Shown here: positions 9,295 through 20,829 of the stretch, one piece after another
Position numbering within the stretch: position 1 is the first letter of the stretch
Layout: each line of letters starts with the position of its first letter
Source: M55B127 sp034521955
GTDB taxonomy: Bacteria > Bacillota > Halanaerobiia > Halanaerobiales > M55B127
Reading direction: 5' to 3'
Length of the DNA: 64,000 bases
NCBI GenBank assembly: GCA_034521955.1
Contig: JAXHLT010000003.1
Location: 898,789 to 962,788, forward strand
Position numbers and translations under genes: made by a program
Notes under the pieces: generated by a model
What the model saw: the letters and a program-made list of their open reading frames with translations, nothing else
Database searches by the model: none
Told to the model about the DNA's origin: nothing

Positions 9295-9352
9295 ATTTTC
9301 TAAATATTTTTTTAAATAAATTTATTTAGAAAATATTTGGTTATAAATAACC
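9295..9352. promoter_or_regulatory. two inverted repeats upstream of the sugar operon, candidate ROK-repressor operators
   Basis: A perfect 12-bp inverted repeat pairs 9295-9306 with 9323-9334 (core TTTTCTAAATA, 16-base A/T spacer). A second palindrome, GGTTAT-AA-ATAACC, follows at 9339-9352. Both lie between the ROK regulator gene and the first operon gene. ROK repressors such as XylR bind A/T-rich inverted repeats in this position. A/T-rich spacers make chance palindromes likelier, so this is inference from position. Confidence 0.45.
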
Positions 9353-9408
9353 ATAAATTTATACTTAGAATTTTTACTGTAAATATGTAAACAAAACTGA
9401 ATTAATTA

Positions 9409-10584
9409 TCACTTTCGATTTGTTAACATATTTTTATCAAAAATAATTTTAGCTACTCCATATACAGAAGCCAACTCTTTTAATTTACTATATTTAATTT
9501 TAGTCTTTTTATAATTTAATGCTAAAGCTTTTTCTTTTACCGATTTTCTTATTCCTTCATCAATATAGTCCTTTATTTTAAGAATATTACCTCCAATAAC
9601 TATTAAATCAGGACTAAGACTATTTATTATATTGGCTAAACCAATTCCTATGTTTTCTCCTATTTCATCAATCAATTTTGAATTATTAGATTTGTATTTT
9701 ATTAACTCTTGATAGACTTTATCTATATTTTTTACCTTAATCTCATGTTCTTGTAAGAATCTATCATATATATAATTTTCAGAAGCAAGTGTTTCCCAAC
9801 AGCCATTATTACCACAGTGGCAACTCCTACGAGATTCACTATCAATGATAATATGACCAAATTCACCTGCATTACCAGAAGCACCTCGATAAAGTTTTCC
9901 ATTAAAAATTAAACCACATCCTATACCTTCATTTATTGAAATATATACCATGTTTATATCTTTATAATGATTAAACTCCTTTTCTCCTAAGGATGCTGCA
10001 TTGGCTTCATTTTCAATAATAATGGGTACTTGAAATATGTGGTTAAAATATTTATTTATCTTTTCTTTTCTCCAACCAAGGTTCGGTGCAAACTCAAGTA
10101 GACTTTTATTTCTATCAACCAAACCAGGTACTGTTATTCCTATACCTATGAGATCATATTCATTTATGCTTCTATTTTGCATAATCTTTTTTATGTAAAA
10201 AATTATTCGTTTTAATATATTATTTGGTTGTTCTTCTTTTTCTAAAAAAAATTCAACCTTTTCTTCAACCTTTAATTTTAAATTAAACAAAATAATTTTG
10301 ACTTTTTTTACTTCTATATCTATACCAAATATATATCCCTTATTTGGATTGATGGTTAGATAGACCGGTTTTCTACCTCCTGAAGAAATCCCTTTTTCCT
10401 TTTCTATAACAAAACCGTCTTCAATAAAAGTTTTCACATGATTTGAAATAGTGGCTGCACTATAATCAGTTTTTTCTGACAATTCTTTTCTTGAAATAGG
10501 ACCATATTCATTAATTAACCTTAAAATACTCGATTGATTCAAATTTTTTATAAATGTTGAGTTACCTATTTTTATATTATTCAT
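9409..10584 (-). CDS. ROK family transcriptional repressor, XylR-like
   Basis: This 391-residue ROK protein has an N-terminal winged helix (GPISRKELSEKTDYSAATIS, residues about 30-50), then the sugar-kinase-like ROK domain. Visible motifs are GIGITVPGLVDR, ENEANAASLGE and the zinc-binding CHCGNNGCWE. In this family the xylose repressors combine DNA-binding and sugar-sensing parts, and binding of the inducing sugar releases the operator. AAAGGTGAT precedes the ATG. It lies directly upstream of the sugar operon on the same strand, and the intervening 220 bases contain candidate operators. It most likely represses the operon in the absence of xylose or a related sugar. Confidence 0.88.
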   Translation of the reverse strand: MNNIKIGNSTFIKNLNQSSILRLINEYGPISRKELSEKTDYSAATISNHVKTFIEDGFVIEKEKGISSGGRKPVYLTINPNKGYIFGIDIEVKKVKIILFNLKLKVEEKVEFFLEKEEQPNNILKRIIFYIKKIMQNRSINEYDLIGIGITVPGLVDRNKSLLEFAPNLGWRKEKINKYFNHIFQVPIIIENEANAASLGEKEFNHYKDINMVYISINEGIGCGLIFNGKLYRGASGNAGEFGHIIIDSESRRSCHCGNNGCWETLASENYIYDRFLQEHEIKVKNIDKVYQELIKYKSNNSKLIDEIGENIGIGLANIINSLSPDLIVIGGNILKIKDYIDEGIRKSVKEKALALNYKKTKIKYSKLKELASVYGVAKIIFDKNMLTNRK

Positions 10585-11323
10585 TAAAAATCACCTTTAT
10601 TTTATACTTAATTTAAGACTTAAAAGAACTTATATATTATAGTTATACCTATATTTAAAATGTCCTGCAAGAATTTTATTATTTTTAAAAACATATTAAT
10701 TCTAATAATACATATCACATAAAAAGAATATTCTTTAAAAAAACTCTCTTCCATATCAATATCTTTTTAATTTTTTAGGGATTGTTGTTATGACAAAGAT
10801 TAAATACACCTTTAAATGTTATTATTAATGTAATAACCAACTTTTTAAAGCCATTATTTTATCTTTTAATTTCTCATTTTCATTAGCTAAATATTATTCT
10901 ATTTTCTAATACTCTACTTATTATTTTACATTCTACAAATACTTCAATAACTATTATAAATTATCAGACAAAAAAATAAAATGGACTTTATTTATTGTTT
11001 TTCTGATTATTTTATAAAATAATTGTATAATAGTATCCTTAAGAAGACTAATGTTTCTATATTCTTATGGTTAAAAACATTTTATCAAAAAGATATCTTT
11101 TCTTTCTATATTATTTCTTATAAATATTATTTTACACTAAGCTCACCGTAACAAAAATTAATATATCATCACTCAATATTATTTAATCTTAATGTGATTT
11201 GACTAACCAAACATATTTATTTTTAAGATTATAAGTGATAGAATTAAAGTAGTAAATAAGTTTGCTATTAATTTACACATATTTTTAAATTAGTAAATTT
11301 ATAAGTGATTGAGGTGAACAACT
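10585..11323. other. gene-free A/T-rich stretch
   Basis: This stretch of about 740 bases between divergent genes has no convincing coding frame. It must contain promoters for the ROK gene (leftward) and the TrkH gene (rightward). The right end carries the TrkH ribosome site GAGGTG at 11311-11316. I recognise nothing else. Confidence 0.4.
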
Positions 11324-12809
11324 ATTAACATTTCAAAGAAGATAAAAATAATTTTACATACAATGAGTCCCTTATTTATAATACTTGGGTTAACTCTTTT
11401 AATACCTCTATTATTTTGCATTCTATATAATGAACCATTTCAATATTACCAGGCTTTTTATATCCCTGCCCTCTTATCAATATTTCTGGGAATAATATTT
11501 TATAAATTTAGAACTAAAAATATGACTTTAAATTTAACAAATAGTATGTTAGTAGTTAGTATAGCATGGCTATCAGTATCATTAATCGGTGGATTACCTT
11601 TTATGCTTAGTATCAATTTAAAGCCTCTAGATGCTTTTTTTGAATCAACCAGCGGATTCACCACAACTGGGTTCACTGTTCTACAAAATTTATCCTCTCT
11701 CCCCCACTCCATATTATTTTGGAGAAGTTTCATTCAGTGGTTAGGAGGTATAGGAATACTGACATTTTTCCTATTTATTACCTATAGAAGTGAAAGCCAG
11801 CTATGGCAGTTATTTACTGCTGAATCACATAAAATTGAAACAACAAGGCCTGTACCCAATATTTTTAGATCCATAAAAATACTATGGTCTATATATACCC
11901 TGTTCACTTTACTAGAAATTATTTTGCTAGTTGCAGTTCAAGTTTCTTTTTTTGATGCATTAATTCACTCTTTAACTACACTTTCTACTGCAGGCTTTTC
12001 AAATTATGATGCTAGTATTGGCCATTTTGCTAAAATTGGACATCCTTACTATAAAGCTATTGAATATATAATAATAGTCTTTATGCTACTTGGAGGAATC
12101 AACTTTTTAATACATTACAAAGTACTAAAAGGTGACATAAAAGCAATTTTTAAAAACTTTGAATTGAAATATTTTTGGAGTATCTTAATAATAGTACTTT
12201 CTGTTATACTATTAGGCACAATATTTAGATCAAACTCTATTTTTTCATAATTTAGAACCTGTTTTTAGGAAAAGTCTGTTTTCAGTTGTATCTATATTGA
12301 CAACTACCGGTTATGAAGTAGAACCTTTAACTTCATCATTTTTTCCTGCTGTGGCTAGACAATTATTTTTGTTTTTGATGTTGGTAGGAGGATGTGTTGG
12401 TTCAACTTCTGGAGGAGTCAAAGTTATTAGATTTGGTATCTTAACAAAATTATTTAAAAGAGAAATCAAAAAACTATACTTACCCCAAAGAGCTATCACC
12501 ACAATAACCATTGATAACAAGCTAATAAAACAAGAAGAAATATATAAAATTTCAGCACTATTTTTTATATGGCTTATTTTAATATTCTTTGGAGGGTTGG
12601 TGACATCTTTATTTTCAAATCTAAATGCTATTCAATCTATTTCTGGAATGTTTTCTGCGGTAAGCAATATTGGACCTACTTATTTTGATATGAAATTAAT
12701 ACAATCCTTTTCTCCAATAATCAAACTTACATATATATTTGGAATGATTGCCGGAAGATTAGAATTAATTCCTTTGTTTGTAATTTTCACTAAAAAAGCA
12801 TGGGAATAG
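11324..12809 (+). pseudogene. TrkH/KtrB-type potassium uptake channel, disrupted
   Basis: The two reading-frame parts 11363-12250 and 12252-12809 together give about 495 residues with the repeated pore signatures of Trk/Ktr channels: ESTSGFTTTGFT, TTLSTAGFSNYD, SILTTTGYE and FSAVSNIGPT. The GGCVGSTSGGVKVIR stretch near the C-terminus is also typical. The frame breaks in a run of six T at 12240-12245. Removing one T restores F-H-N-L-E-P-V-F-R-K. The reading frame extends upstream of the first ATG to codon ATT at 11324, which is correctly spaced from GAGGTG, so the natural start looks like ATG mutated to ATT, or a rare ATT start. No TrkA partner gene is adjacent. The gene may be dead, or the T run may be a sequencing error. 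Confidence 0.8.
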
Positions 12810-12823
12810 GTATTAAGCCTAAT

Positions 12824-12862
12824 AAAGAGCCAACTGCTATTATTAATGCAGGGCTCTTTTTA
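12824..12862 (+). terminator. rho-independent terminator after trkH
   Basis: AAAGAGCC (12824-12831) pairs with GGCTCTTT (12852-12859) and a T run follows. It lies 15 bases after the TrkH stop. Confidence 0.75.
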
Positions 12863-13150
12863 AATATTACTTTTATTAAATTCTTGTAGGGAAGTATATT
12901 TCTTACTCTCTGTTTTGTATTCTTTATCATCAATGCGATATTTCTCTCATTCAATATCTTTTAACAGTGTCAAGTTATAAAAATATTATTCCTTTTTTAT
13001 TTTATTATAATACTGCTAAACCACTTTATAACTCTCAACTCAAAATTTTTAAAAAAAATTTAATTTATATATCCAAATAGCTATATAAATTTATGTATAA
13101 ATTAATTATGGATTTTGTACTTCTTATTTGAAAATAAATCCACATAAAGG

Positions 13151-13878
13151 AACGATTATAAAGAATTAGAAATTATTAAGTTGGCCAAACAAAGGTTTAA
13201 TAATTCCGAAAGACAAATAATCAATTTTACTAAAGATTTGAATGCTAATAATTTTTTAAACAATATTAAAGATTATCCACATGCATATGTTCTCAGTATG
13301 TATAATGGATAGACAAATTAAAAGTAAAAGCCTAGATGATATATAAAAATTAAAAAACAATAAATTCTTTCCAGTTAGAAAGATTTACTCGAATTAAAAT
13401 TAGAAAACTACATTTCAATTTTTGATAAAAATAATTTACATTGTTATAAATATCAAATTGCTGAAAACTTTTACTATTGTTTAGTTGATATACTAGATAC
13501 AGTATTCAGGCAATACGGCTAATATATGGAATAATAACCCTAGCAGTGCCAGTGTAGTTTATAAATTTTTGCAATTTAAAGGTGTGGATCCTAAAATTGC
13601 TACTATAGCAGCAAATATCTTAGCTACCCAATTTAATATACCCTTTTGGGACTACTACTCTAAAGATATTTCTTCAGACACTCATATAAAAAGGGCTATG
13701 AAAAGAATGGGATTTGTGCCTCCAGATGCAAGCAACGAAATAATCATATACAAAGCTAGAGAATTATATCCAGATTTTCCAGGCATAATAGACTATTCTT
13801 GTTGGGAAATTGGAAAGATATTATTGTAAGTCTAAAAATCCAAATTGTGTTAAATGTCCGATTAATAACAGAAGGTGA
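13151..13878 (+). pseudogene. HhH-GPD DNA glycosylase with FeS cluster (endonuclease III-like), decayed
   Basis: Pieces in different frames line up as one gene. The N-terminal part reads KELEIIKLAKQRF and PHAYVLSMYN, then MDRQIK in another frame. The middle reads FKGVDPKIATIAANILATQF. The C-terminal part reads FPGIIDYSCWEIGK followed, after a frameshift, by CKSKNPNC-VKC. The cysteines (CWEIG..C.....C..C) match the 4Fe4S loop that follows the HhH-GPD domain in endonuclease III-like glycosylases. In that family this domain excises damaged bases. There are at least three frame breaks and no good start codon, so I call it a pseudogene. The exact base specificity cannot be given. Confidence 0.7.
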
Positions 13879-13920
13879 TAAAAATTATAAATTAATTTAA
13901 AAATATATCCAGCAGGTGAT

Positions 13921-14245
13921 TTAAAATATTAGCAAATATTATTACTAAAGATGAAATTAATAAAATATGGTTTGAAGTACTACCTATCTTTCCTAAAAAA
14001 GTGAAAAAAATACACTTCTAGACCTTGCAATAGGTAATATATCAATTAGAAATGATACTACCAGTGGAATAAAACTTGAAAATGATATTGAAAAACCATA
14101 GATATGTTTATGTGAAATGAAGTGGAACTCTGATATTTCAACCAAAGTATAATATGATCTAAAAAAAATCAGATGATAAAAATTATTGAAAATGATTTTA
14201 CATTTCAAAATAACAATATATCAGGGCAGAAATTATTTTTAAAAA
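13921..14245 (+). pseudogene. decayed coding remnant, possibly a PD-(D/E)XK-type nuclease
   Basis: No intact frame exists, but coding-like text is visible: LANIITKDEINKIWFEVLPI, then in another frame LDLAIGNISIRNDTTSGIKL and ICLCEMKWNSDIS. The spacing of an aspartate followed by E-M-K resembles a PD-(D/E)XK nuclease core (D...ExK). Several stop codons interrupt it. It follows the glycosylase remnant directly and may once have been the next gene. The functional guess is weak. Confidence 0.35.
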
Positions 14246-14325
14246 ATTATAAAGTAATATTCTTAAAGCTTCTTCTTTTTCCTTTAATACCTGTTATCCA
14301 GCAGCCTCTAACTCAATAATATGTA

Positions 14326-15636
14326 TTATTTTGTATCCAAATATTCTTCTTTATTATAAAATATATCTTCAATCTCATTAGCAGTATGATTTTTAAAAGC
14401 TTTGTAATCAGACATCGCTTTTTTTGACTTTCATTTCTTAATTCGTTATAACTCTCATAATTATCTATTAGTGACTCGACAACCTTTTGGTCTATTTTAT
14501 TATTTTCAACATTTTCTCTTAATATTTTTACAACCATATCTTTTTTAAATCCTTTTCTATAAGGTCGATCCTCTGTTAAAGCTGTAAATATGTCAGCAAC
14601 ACCTAATATCCTTGCTCCTAGACTAAGTTTTGACTTCCCAATATTAAAGGGATATCCTTTGCCATCTAGTGTCTCATGATGAAACGCAGCCCATTCTTTC
14701 ATCTCCGGGACTTCTTTAATATTATCAAGTACATAATAGGAATAAAAGGTATGGGTTTTCATCAAAGCCCATTCTTCATCAGATAATTTCCCCTTTCTAT
14801 TTATTACAGAATTAGGAACAGCCATTTTACCTATATCATGGAAATAACCAGCTATTTCCATGATTCTAACCCTTGTTCTGAAAAGCTTAAATCTTTGGCT
14901 AGTTTAGAAGAAACAGTTGCTATCCCTTTGGAATGTGTGGCAGTAAAAGGATTTATAAAGTCTATAACATGACTTACTATTTCACCAATATTTAAAACCT
15001 GTTCTAAAGATAATATTATATCAAGTTTTTCAGTTATGTAATTTTCTAGTATATCTTCACGAATTTTTATATTGGTTGCCTCTAACCAAAAATATTCCTG
15101 TTTAGCTAAAGTAAGCAAGGCATCCAAAATATCTTTATTTATTTTGTTTCCACAAACATTTCTTATATCTCCAATAATATAATCTTCCATCAATACTTTT
15201 TCTTTATCTGTTTCCCTCAAAATAGCGGCAATAATATCAGAAATATTCATTATATTACTTAGATAATTTATATTATTGTCTTCTAAGTCTCTCAATCAGT
15301 ATGATGATTTTTTAATATACGAGCATAACCATCTAAAGGAAAATAATCTTCTACTAAACAATATCCAACATAAGCATGCTCTACATTAGACCTATCTTTT
15401 AAAAGATCGTCAATTTTTTTATCAAAATAAAGAATGCCAATATCATGAATCAAGCCGCTAAATGCTAATTTTCTTAAATCTTCTTCTTTTAAATCTAATC
15501 TCTCACCAATTCTCAAAGCAATATATGCAACCATCTTATGATGACCTGTTATATTCTCATTCATTAAATCAATAGAATCAGAGATTGTTTTCATAACATT
15601 ATAAAATGAGATTTCAAGTTCAGAATCTACTTTCAT
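14326..15636 (-). pseudogene. tandem HD-domain phosphohydrolase (HD + HD-GYP), frameshifted
   Basis: Three overlapping frames make one gene of about 435 residues. The N-terminal HD part has NITGHHKMVAYIALRIGERL and LIHDIGILYFD. The C-terminal HD-GYP part has ATHSKGIATVSSKLAKDL, GYFHDIGKMAVP, FHHETLDGKGYP and GARILGVADIFTALTEDRPYR. HD-GYP domains hydrolyse cyclic dinucleotides, chiefly c-di-GMP. Breaks lie near 15295 (one G lost before RDLEDNN), near 14860 (one base lost) and near 14420 (one A lost in an A run). Correcting the last restores a C-terminus ending EEYLDTK. The start is ATG 15636 behind AAGGAGG rather than an upstream codon. Confidence 0.75.
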
Positions 15637-16058
15637 TTTATTAATTTCCTCCTTCTTGTTATTTATAACATTCACAAACAATAATATTTTTTATCTGCTT
15701 AGTTATCTTTAATAAGTTTTATAAATAATACTCATAACTCTATTAATCATTATTTATTAATATGAACAAATTATCTAAACAAGAAAAATCAAAAAAAGAA
15801 GTAAGTCTAATTCCTAATAATGGCAAATTTCTTGTTTAACTCCATCATTCTTTAAGATTTCACTTTATTAAAAAAAATATAAAGAATCCCTATCAGATTA
15901 TAATAACTTAACTGATAAAAATTGATAGCTTTTTTAAAAGTAACATATATTTTGCGTTTTTTTAATAATAACTTACAAAACTAAGTTAATTCTGTATTTT
16001 TTGTGCTCAAGAATATATTTTATTTCAAAATAAAAATCTTATCGTATATACTTATTAA
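15637..16058. other. gene-free stretch
   Basis: About 420 A/T-rich bases with no coding signal I recognise. It holds the leader of the tandem-HD gene (AAGGAGG at its left edge) and the 3' end of the next signalling gene. Confidence 0.35.
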
Positions 16059-18193
16059 TCAATTATTTTCTTGAAGTTCTATGAATACCCTAGCTAATTT
16101 TGGATCAAACTGTTTCCCGGAAAACTTTTTTATTTCAGATAGAGCTTCATTTTTTGATATAGCTTTCACTATAGGGTCTTTCATTAATCATCAACCTCAT
16201 AGGCATCTATAATAGAAATTATCCGAGCTAGATAAGGTATTTCTTCTCCTTTTAATCCTTCAGGATAACCACTCCCATCCCAGTGTTCATGATGGGAGAG
16301 TATTTCATCTACCACTAAAGCAAATTCTTCTGAAGCAGAAGCAATTTTATAACCCTGTTCTGAATGGTTTTTCATAATTTCCCATTCTTTTTTATTTAAT
16401 TTGTCTGGCTTATTTAAAATTTCTTCACTAATATTAGTTTTACCTATATCGTGTAGGGTGGCCAGTAGAGATAATCTATTTAACTCAGAATTGGAAAGAC
16501 CTAATTTTTCGCCAAAATCAAAGGCTAATTTAGTCATTCTTAGTGCATGTTCTTTTGTTTCATAACTTTTAGCCGCTAAAGTATTAAGTAAGCCCTGAAA
16601 AATATTGCTTTTATTGTTCCTGCTTTCTGATAGTTTATTCTGATACATATTATTATCTGCTTTTTTAAAAATAGCTTTTATATTTTGTTCAGTATTTTTT
16701 TTAATAGCTGAACCCAAAGCAATAGAGATGGGGATATTTTCTTTTTTATTTACTTCAACTATTTTCTCTTTCATCCGATTAATTATTATTTTTAACTCTT
16801 CTTCATTAGTTTTAGGTAATAAAACAGCAAATTCATCTCCACCCTGACGGGCGACAATATCTTCTTCTCTAAATACCTCTTTTAAAATATCAGCTGTTTT
16901 TATTAATGTTTTATCACCTTGTTGATGACCATAGGTGTCATTAATAATTTTTAAACCATTAATATCAGCCATAATAATACTTAAAGGCAGCTGTCTTTTG
17001 GTATCCAGCCTTTCAATTTCTTCTTCAAAAAAACGGCGGTTGTAAAGTCCGGTCAGTTGATCATGGAAAGTCTGGAAGATTAAATCCTGCTCTGCTCGGT
17101 CTCGTTTGAGAGCACTGGTAGTTATATTGGAAATTAGCTTCATGGTTAAAATATCATTGTCTTCCCAATTTTTTTCTTTATAAATAGTATCAATGCCAAT
17201 CACTGCAAGAATTTCTCCATCAGCAACCATCGGCTGCCAGAGCATTGATTTAATACTCATTTCAGAAAACTTTTTCCTGGAAGCTGAAGCTTCTACAGGC
17301 AGATTCTCCAAACTGTGAATCAAAACTGGCTTCTGACCTGTTATCTTCCTGGAAAGCCAGTTAGTAAGAGGATAAGTTTTGTTTGCTTTAATTATCTTTT
17401 TTTCCGTATTTCCACCCTTCCAGCTATAAAGACAGGTCATAATCTCTTTTTCTTTAGAAAAGCTAAAAATATAGCTTCTATCAGCGTTTAGATTCTGAGC
17501 TATTTTAGCTAATACCTCATCAACAGTAGCTTCCATAGATTTAAACGATTTATTTAAAAAAGAAGACGCTATATCTACAGCCAGCTCTTGTCTCTTTTCT
17601 TGCTGCTCTAATGTTTGCTCAATCTTTTTGCGCTCGTTAATATCCGAAAGTACAAGACGGATTCCTCCTTCTTTACTAATATCAGGATGCAAATGCAGCC
17701 TGAAGTAGAGCCCAAAACTGAGATTGATCAGCAATTTGCATCCGCAGTTCACTTTCCTGAGATTCATTAGCTAGCCAGCAGTCGTTTGCTGAAAAAAATA
17801 GTATTCATCCTGATCTTCAGGGTGAATATACCGAGAAAAAGGTTTCTCAACCAGGGCTTTTCGTGTTTCACCGAGCAGATTGGCAGCAGCCAGGTTAGCG
17901 TTTAGTATTATTCCTTCAGCGGAAAGAGTACAGTAACCTACTGGAGCCAGATCATAAAGATCATAATAGCGAGCCCGTGCTTTTTCCAGCTCTTCCTGTG
18001 CCAGCCGCAGTTCTTCATTTTGCAGTTCAAGTTCTATCTGATGAACCTCCAATTCATGTAAGACTTCGTTAATTTCTTTTGCTGTCATATCGTCTAAACT
18101 ATCTAGTTTTCGCGAATCTTTTTGACGCATAATTTTTTCTGCTTTTTTTCGCAGCTTTGCAGCTTTTTCACGATCAAACTTATTTTTCTCCAT
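16059..18193 (-). pseudogene. PAS-GAF-GGDEF-HD-GYP sensor protein, frameshifted
   Basis: The gene starts at ATG 18193, behind AGGAGGTG, overlapping the previous gene by 14 bases. The first 140 residues are a coiled coil (LEVHQIELELQNEELRLAQE) and a PAS domain (YDLYDLAPVGYCTLS). Two frameshifts near 17770-17690 separate this from VLSDINERKK, a GAF domain, a GGDEF domain with RQGGDEFAVLL and an HD-GYP domain (LHDIGKTNISEEIL, HHEHWDGSGYPEGLKGEEIP). A further lesion near 16185 cuts off the last 40 residues, which continue in another frame (AISKNEALSEIKKF to stop 16059). The intact GGDEF and HD-GYP motifs suggest both synthesis and hydrolysis of c-di-GMP. Translation was probably coupled to the CheB-CheR protein upstream. 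Confidence 0.8.
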
Positions 18194-20829
18194 TCTGCAC
18201 CTCCTTTTTTAATTTTTCTAACTCATTCTTTATTTCTTTTTTTTCACTGATATCTCTGAAGGTTAAAGCTGCTCCTTTAATTACATTATTTTCAGTTCGA
18301 TAAGGATGAATATGCATCATATGCCACTGATTCTCTTCGGTCTGCACTTCAATATCCTTGGGTATCAGAGACGATAGCACTTCCTGAGTGTCTTCAACCA
18401 GGTTGTCGTAGTTTTTAAGATTAGAAGCTATATGATCTACCGGTCGACCAATATCAGTTTCTATTAAATTGATAAATTTAGTCGCTGAAGGCGTAAATCT
18501 TAAAATATTTAGATCAAGATCAACAAAGACTGTTCCGATACCGGTTCCAGTCAGGAGATTTTTCATATCAGTATTTGCCTGAGTCAGCTCGGTCACCTTA
18601 TTTTCAAGTTCAGCATTGACTGTTTTAAGCTCTTCATTAAGAGACTGGAGTTCTTCTTTTGAAGTCTCGAGTTCTTCATTGGCAGATTGCAGTTCTTCAT
18701 TAAGAGACTGCAGCTCCTCATTCGAAGATTTTAATTCTTCATTGGCTGTCTGTAATTCTTCTACTGTATTTTGTAAAGATTCTTCCTTGGCCTGAAGCTT
18801 CTGGCGAAGGTTAGCGATGATTTTTCGGCTCTCTTCTGCAGTAATATCCTGATCAGAGTCTAATAGATTATCGTTCTCGGGAGAGACATTATTTTCCATT
18901 ATCTTCTTTTCTTCTAAAACTACCAGGTATAATTTTGAACCTAAGGTAGTTTCAATTGTATTTTGAACAGGAATTACAGTTAGATCAACCACTGTGATAT
19001 CATTATTTCCCTCAACCTGAATATCAGATTGATAAACTTTTTCTTTATGCTGAGCAGATTGATGTAAAGCTATTGTCAGATCGTTTAACAGTCCAGGACG
19101 GGCCATCCTAAGAATATTATTAACTCCACTCCTACCAGGAGCAGGTTCTAGATATTTTCCTGTTCTACCGTGGATATAAAGAATTTCACCAGTCTTTGTA
19201 ACCAGAATAGCAGGATGTGAAAACTCCTGCAGCAAGTTCTGTTCAGTTAACTCCTTTAAGGTTAAATCTTCTTGCTTTTTAGAAATTATATTTTTTTTCG
19301 AGAAATTGATATTATTAGTCGATTTTGCAGGTAATAATATATTATATTTTGGAAGACTATCACTTTTAATTGTCTTTTTTAAGCTGATAAATCTTCCATT
19401 TGCTGCTGATAGTTTCAAAATAGTTATTAGCCTCTCCTAATGTTTCAGAACTACCCAAAAAAAGAAACGCTCCAGGTTCAAGGGCATAGCGGAAGAGAGA
19501 AATAACTTTTTCCTGCAGTTCCCTATTCATATAGATCAAAAGATTGCGACAGCTTATTAGATCAAGGCAGGAGAAAGGTGGATCTTCAGTCAAATTCTGT
19601 TCAGAAAAAATAACCATCTCCCTTATTCTCTTCTTGATTTTGTATTTTTTATTTACTTCATCAAAGTTAAAAAAATGGGACAGTCGTTTGGCTGAGATAT
19701 CATCAGCAATAGTTGCTGGAAAGATTCCCCTTCGGGCAGATTGGATGGCATTAGCATCAATATCTGTAGCAAAAATCTGGATATTAAACTTCTGCTTAAA
19801 TTCTTCCTGACACTCATCCAAAAGTATGGCTAGAGAATAGGCCTCCTCACCCGTAGAACAGCCCGGGACCCAGATCCGCAGATTACCTTCTTCCTGATTT
19901 TTAGCAAATAGCTGGAAAATAACCTCCTTTTTGAGAATATCAAACGCCTTTTGATCTCGAAAAAAACTGGTTACTCCTATCAGCAGACTTTGAAAAAACT
20001 TTCCTACTTCCTCAGGTGACTGCTGCAGGTACTTGTAATATTTCACAATTGTATTGATCTGTTGAACTGACATCCGAAGCTGAATTCTACGTAAAATAGT
20101 AGTTTTTTTATAATAAGAAAAATCATGGCCGGTATGATTGCGCAGAATGAGAAAGATCTTTTTTAAAACTTTTTTATCATCTAAATTGGTCTCTTTACTT
20201 TCAGCTGAGCCTAAAAGACCAAAAGCATGTTCGGTATAACTGCATAATTCTTCAAGCATAGCAGCAGGTTCCAATTCATAATCTACCAGCCCGGTTTTTA
20301 AAGCATTAATGGGCATTCCATCATACTTAGCTGTTTTTGGATTCTGAACCATAGCCATCCCACCCTGACCTTTAATAGCCCTTAATCCCAGAGTTCCGTC
20401 ACTGCCGGTTCCAGACAGGATCACACAGATTGCATACTCTGCTTTAGCATCAGCTAAAGAGCGGAAAAATATATCTATAGGTGTCCGATGTCCTCGGGGA
20501 GAAGAAGGATTTTTAAGGTGCAGGCTACCATCCTTAAATGTCATATCATATTTTGGTGGGATGATATAAGTACAATCTGGTTCTACCACCATCCCATCTG
20601 TAACTTCTTTAACCTCCATTTTGGTATGTCTCTGGATAATATCAGTAAGAACACTTTTATGATCAGGAGCTAGATGCTGTATAAGCACAAAGGCCATCCC
20701 AGTTTTACTATCATTAGGCATACCAGAAAAAAACTCTTTAAAAGCATCCAGTCCTCCGGCTGATGCCCCAATACCAACTATAGGAAAATTTTGATTTTTA
20801 TTTGTTTCAACATTATTTTTTGATGTCAT
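18180..20829 (-). pseudogene. CheB-CheR-PAS fusion protein (chemotaxis-like methylesterase/methyltransferase), one frameshift
   Basis: Residues 1-190 form a CheB methylesterase (VGIGASAGGLDAF, QHLAPDHKS, ILSGTGSDGTLG with catalytic Ser, His, Asp). Then comes a CheR methyltransferase (RRIQLRM, VPGCSTGEEAYSLAI, ATDIDANAIQSARRG, CRNLLIYM). After a frame break in a run of six A near 19376, the protein continues with a PAS-like domain, a long leucine-rich coiled coil of repeated EELQSLNEELQSANEELE units, and a second PAS (GIGTVFVDLDLNILRFTPSA). CheB-CheR hybrids of this shape sense signals with their PAS units rather than via a receiver. There are no membrane segments. It precedes and overlaps a c-di-GMP protein, suggesting one signalling module. 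AAGGAGG precedes the ATG. Confidence 0.83.

Noticed and set aside
12240..12245. Programmed ribosomal frameshifting in trkH
   Set aside because: There is no known frameshifting in TrkH, no stimulatory structure is seen, and many other genes in the window have similar homopolymer breaks.
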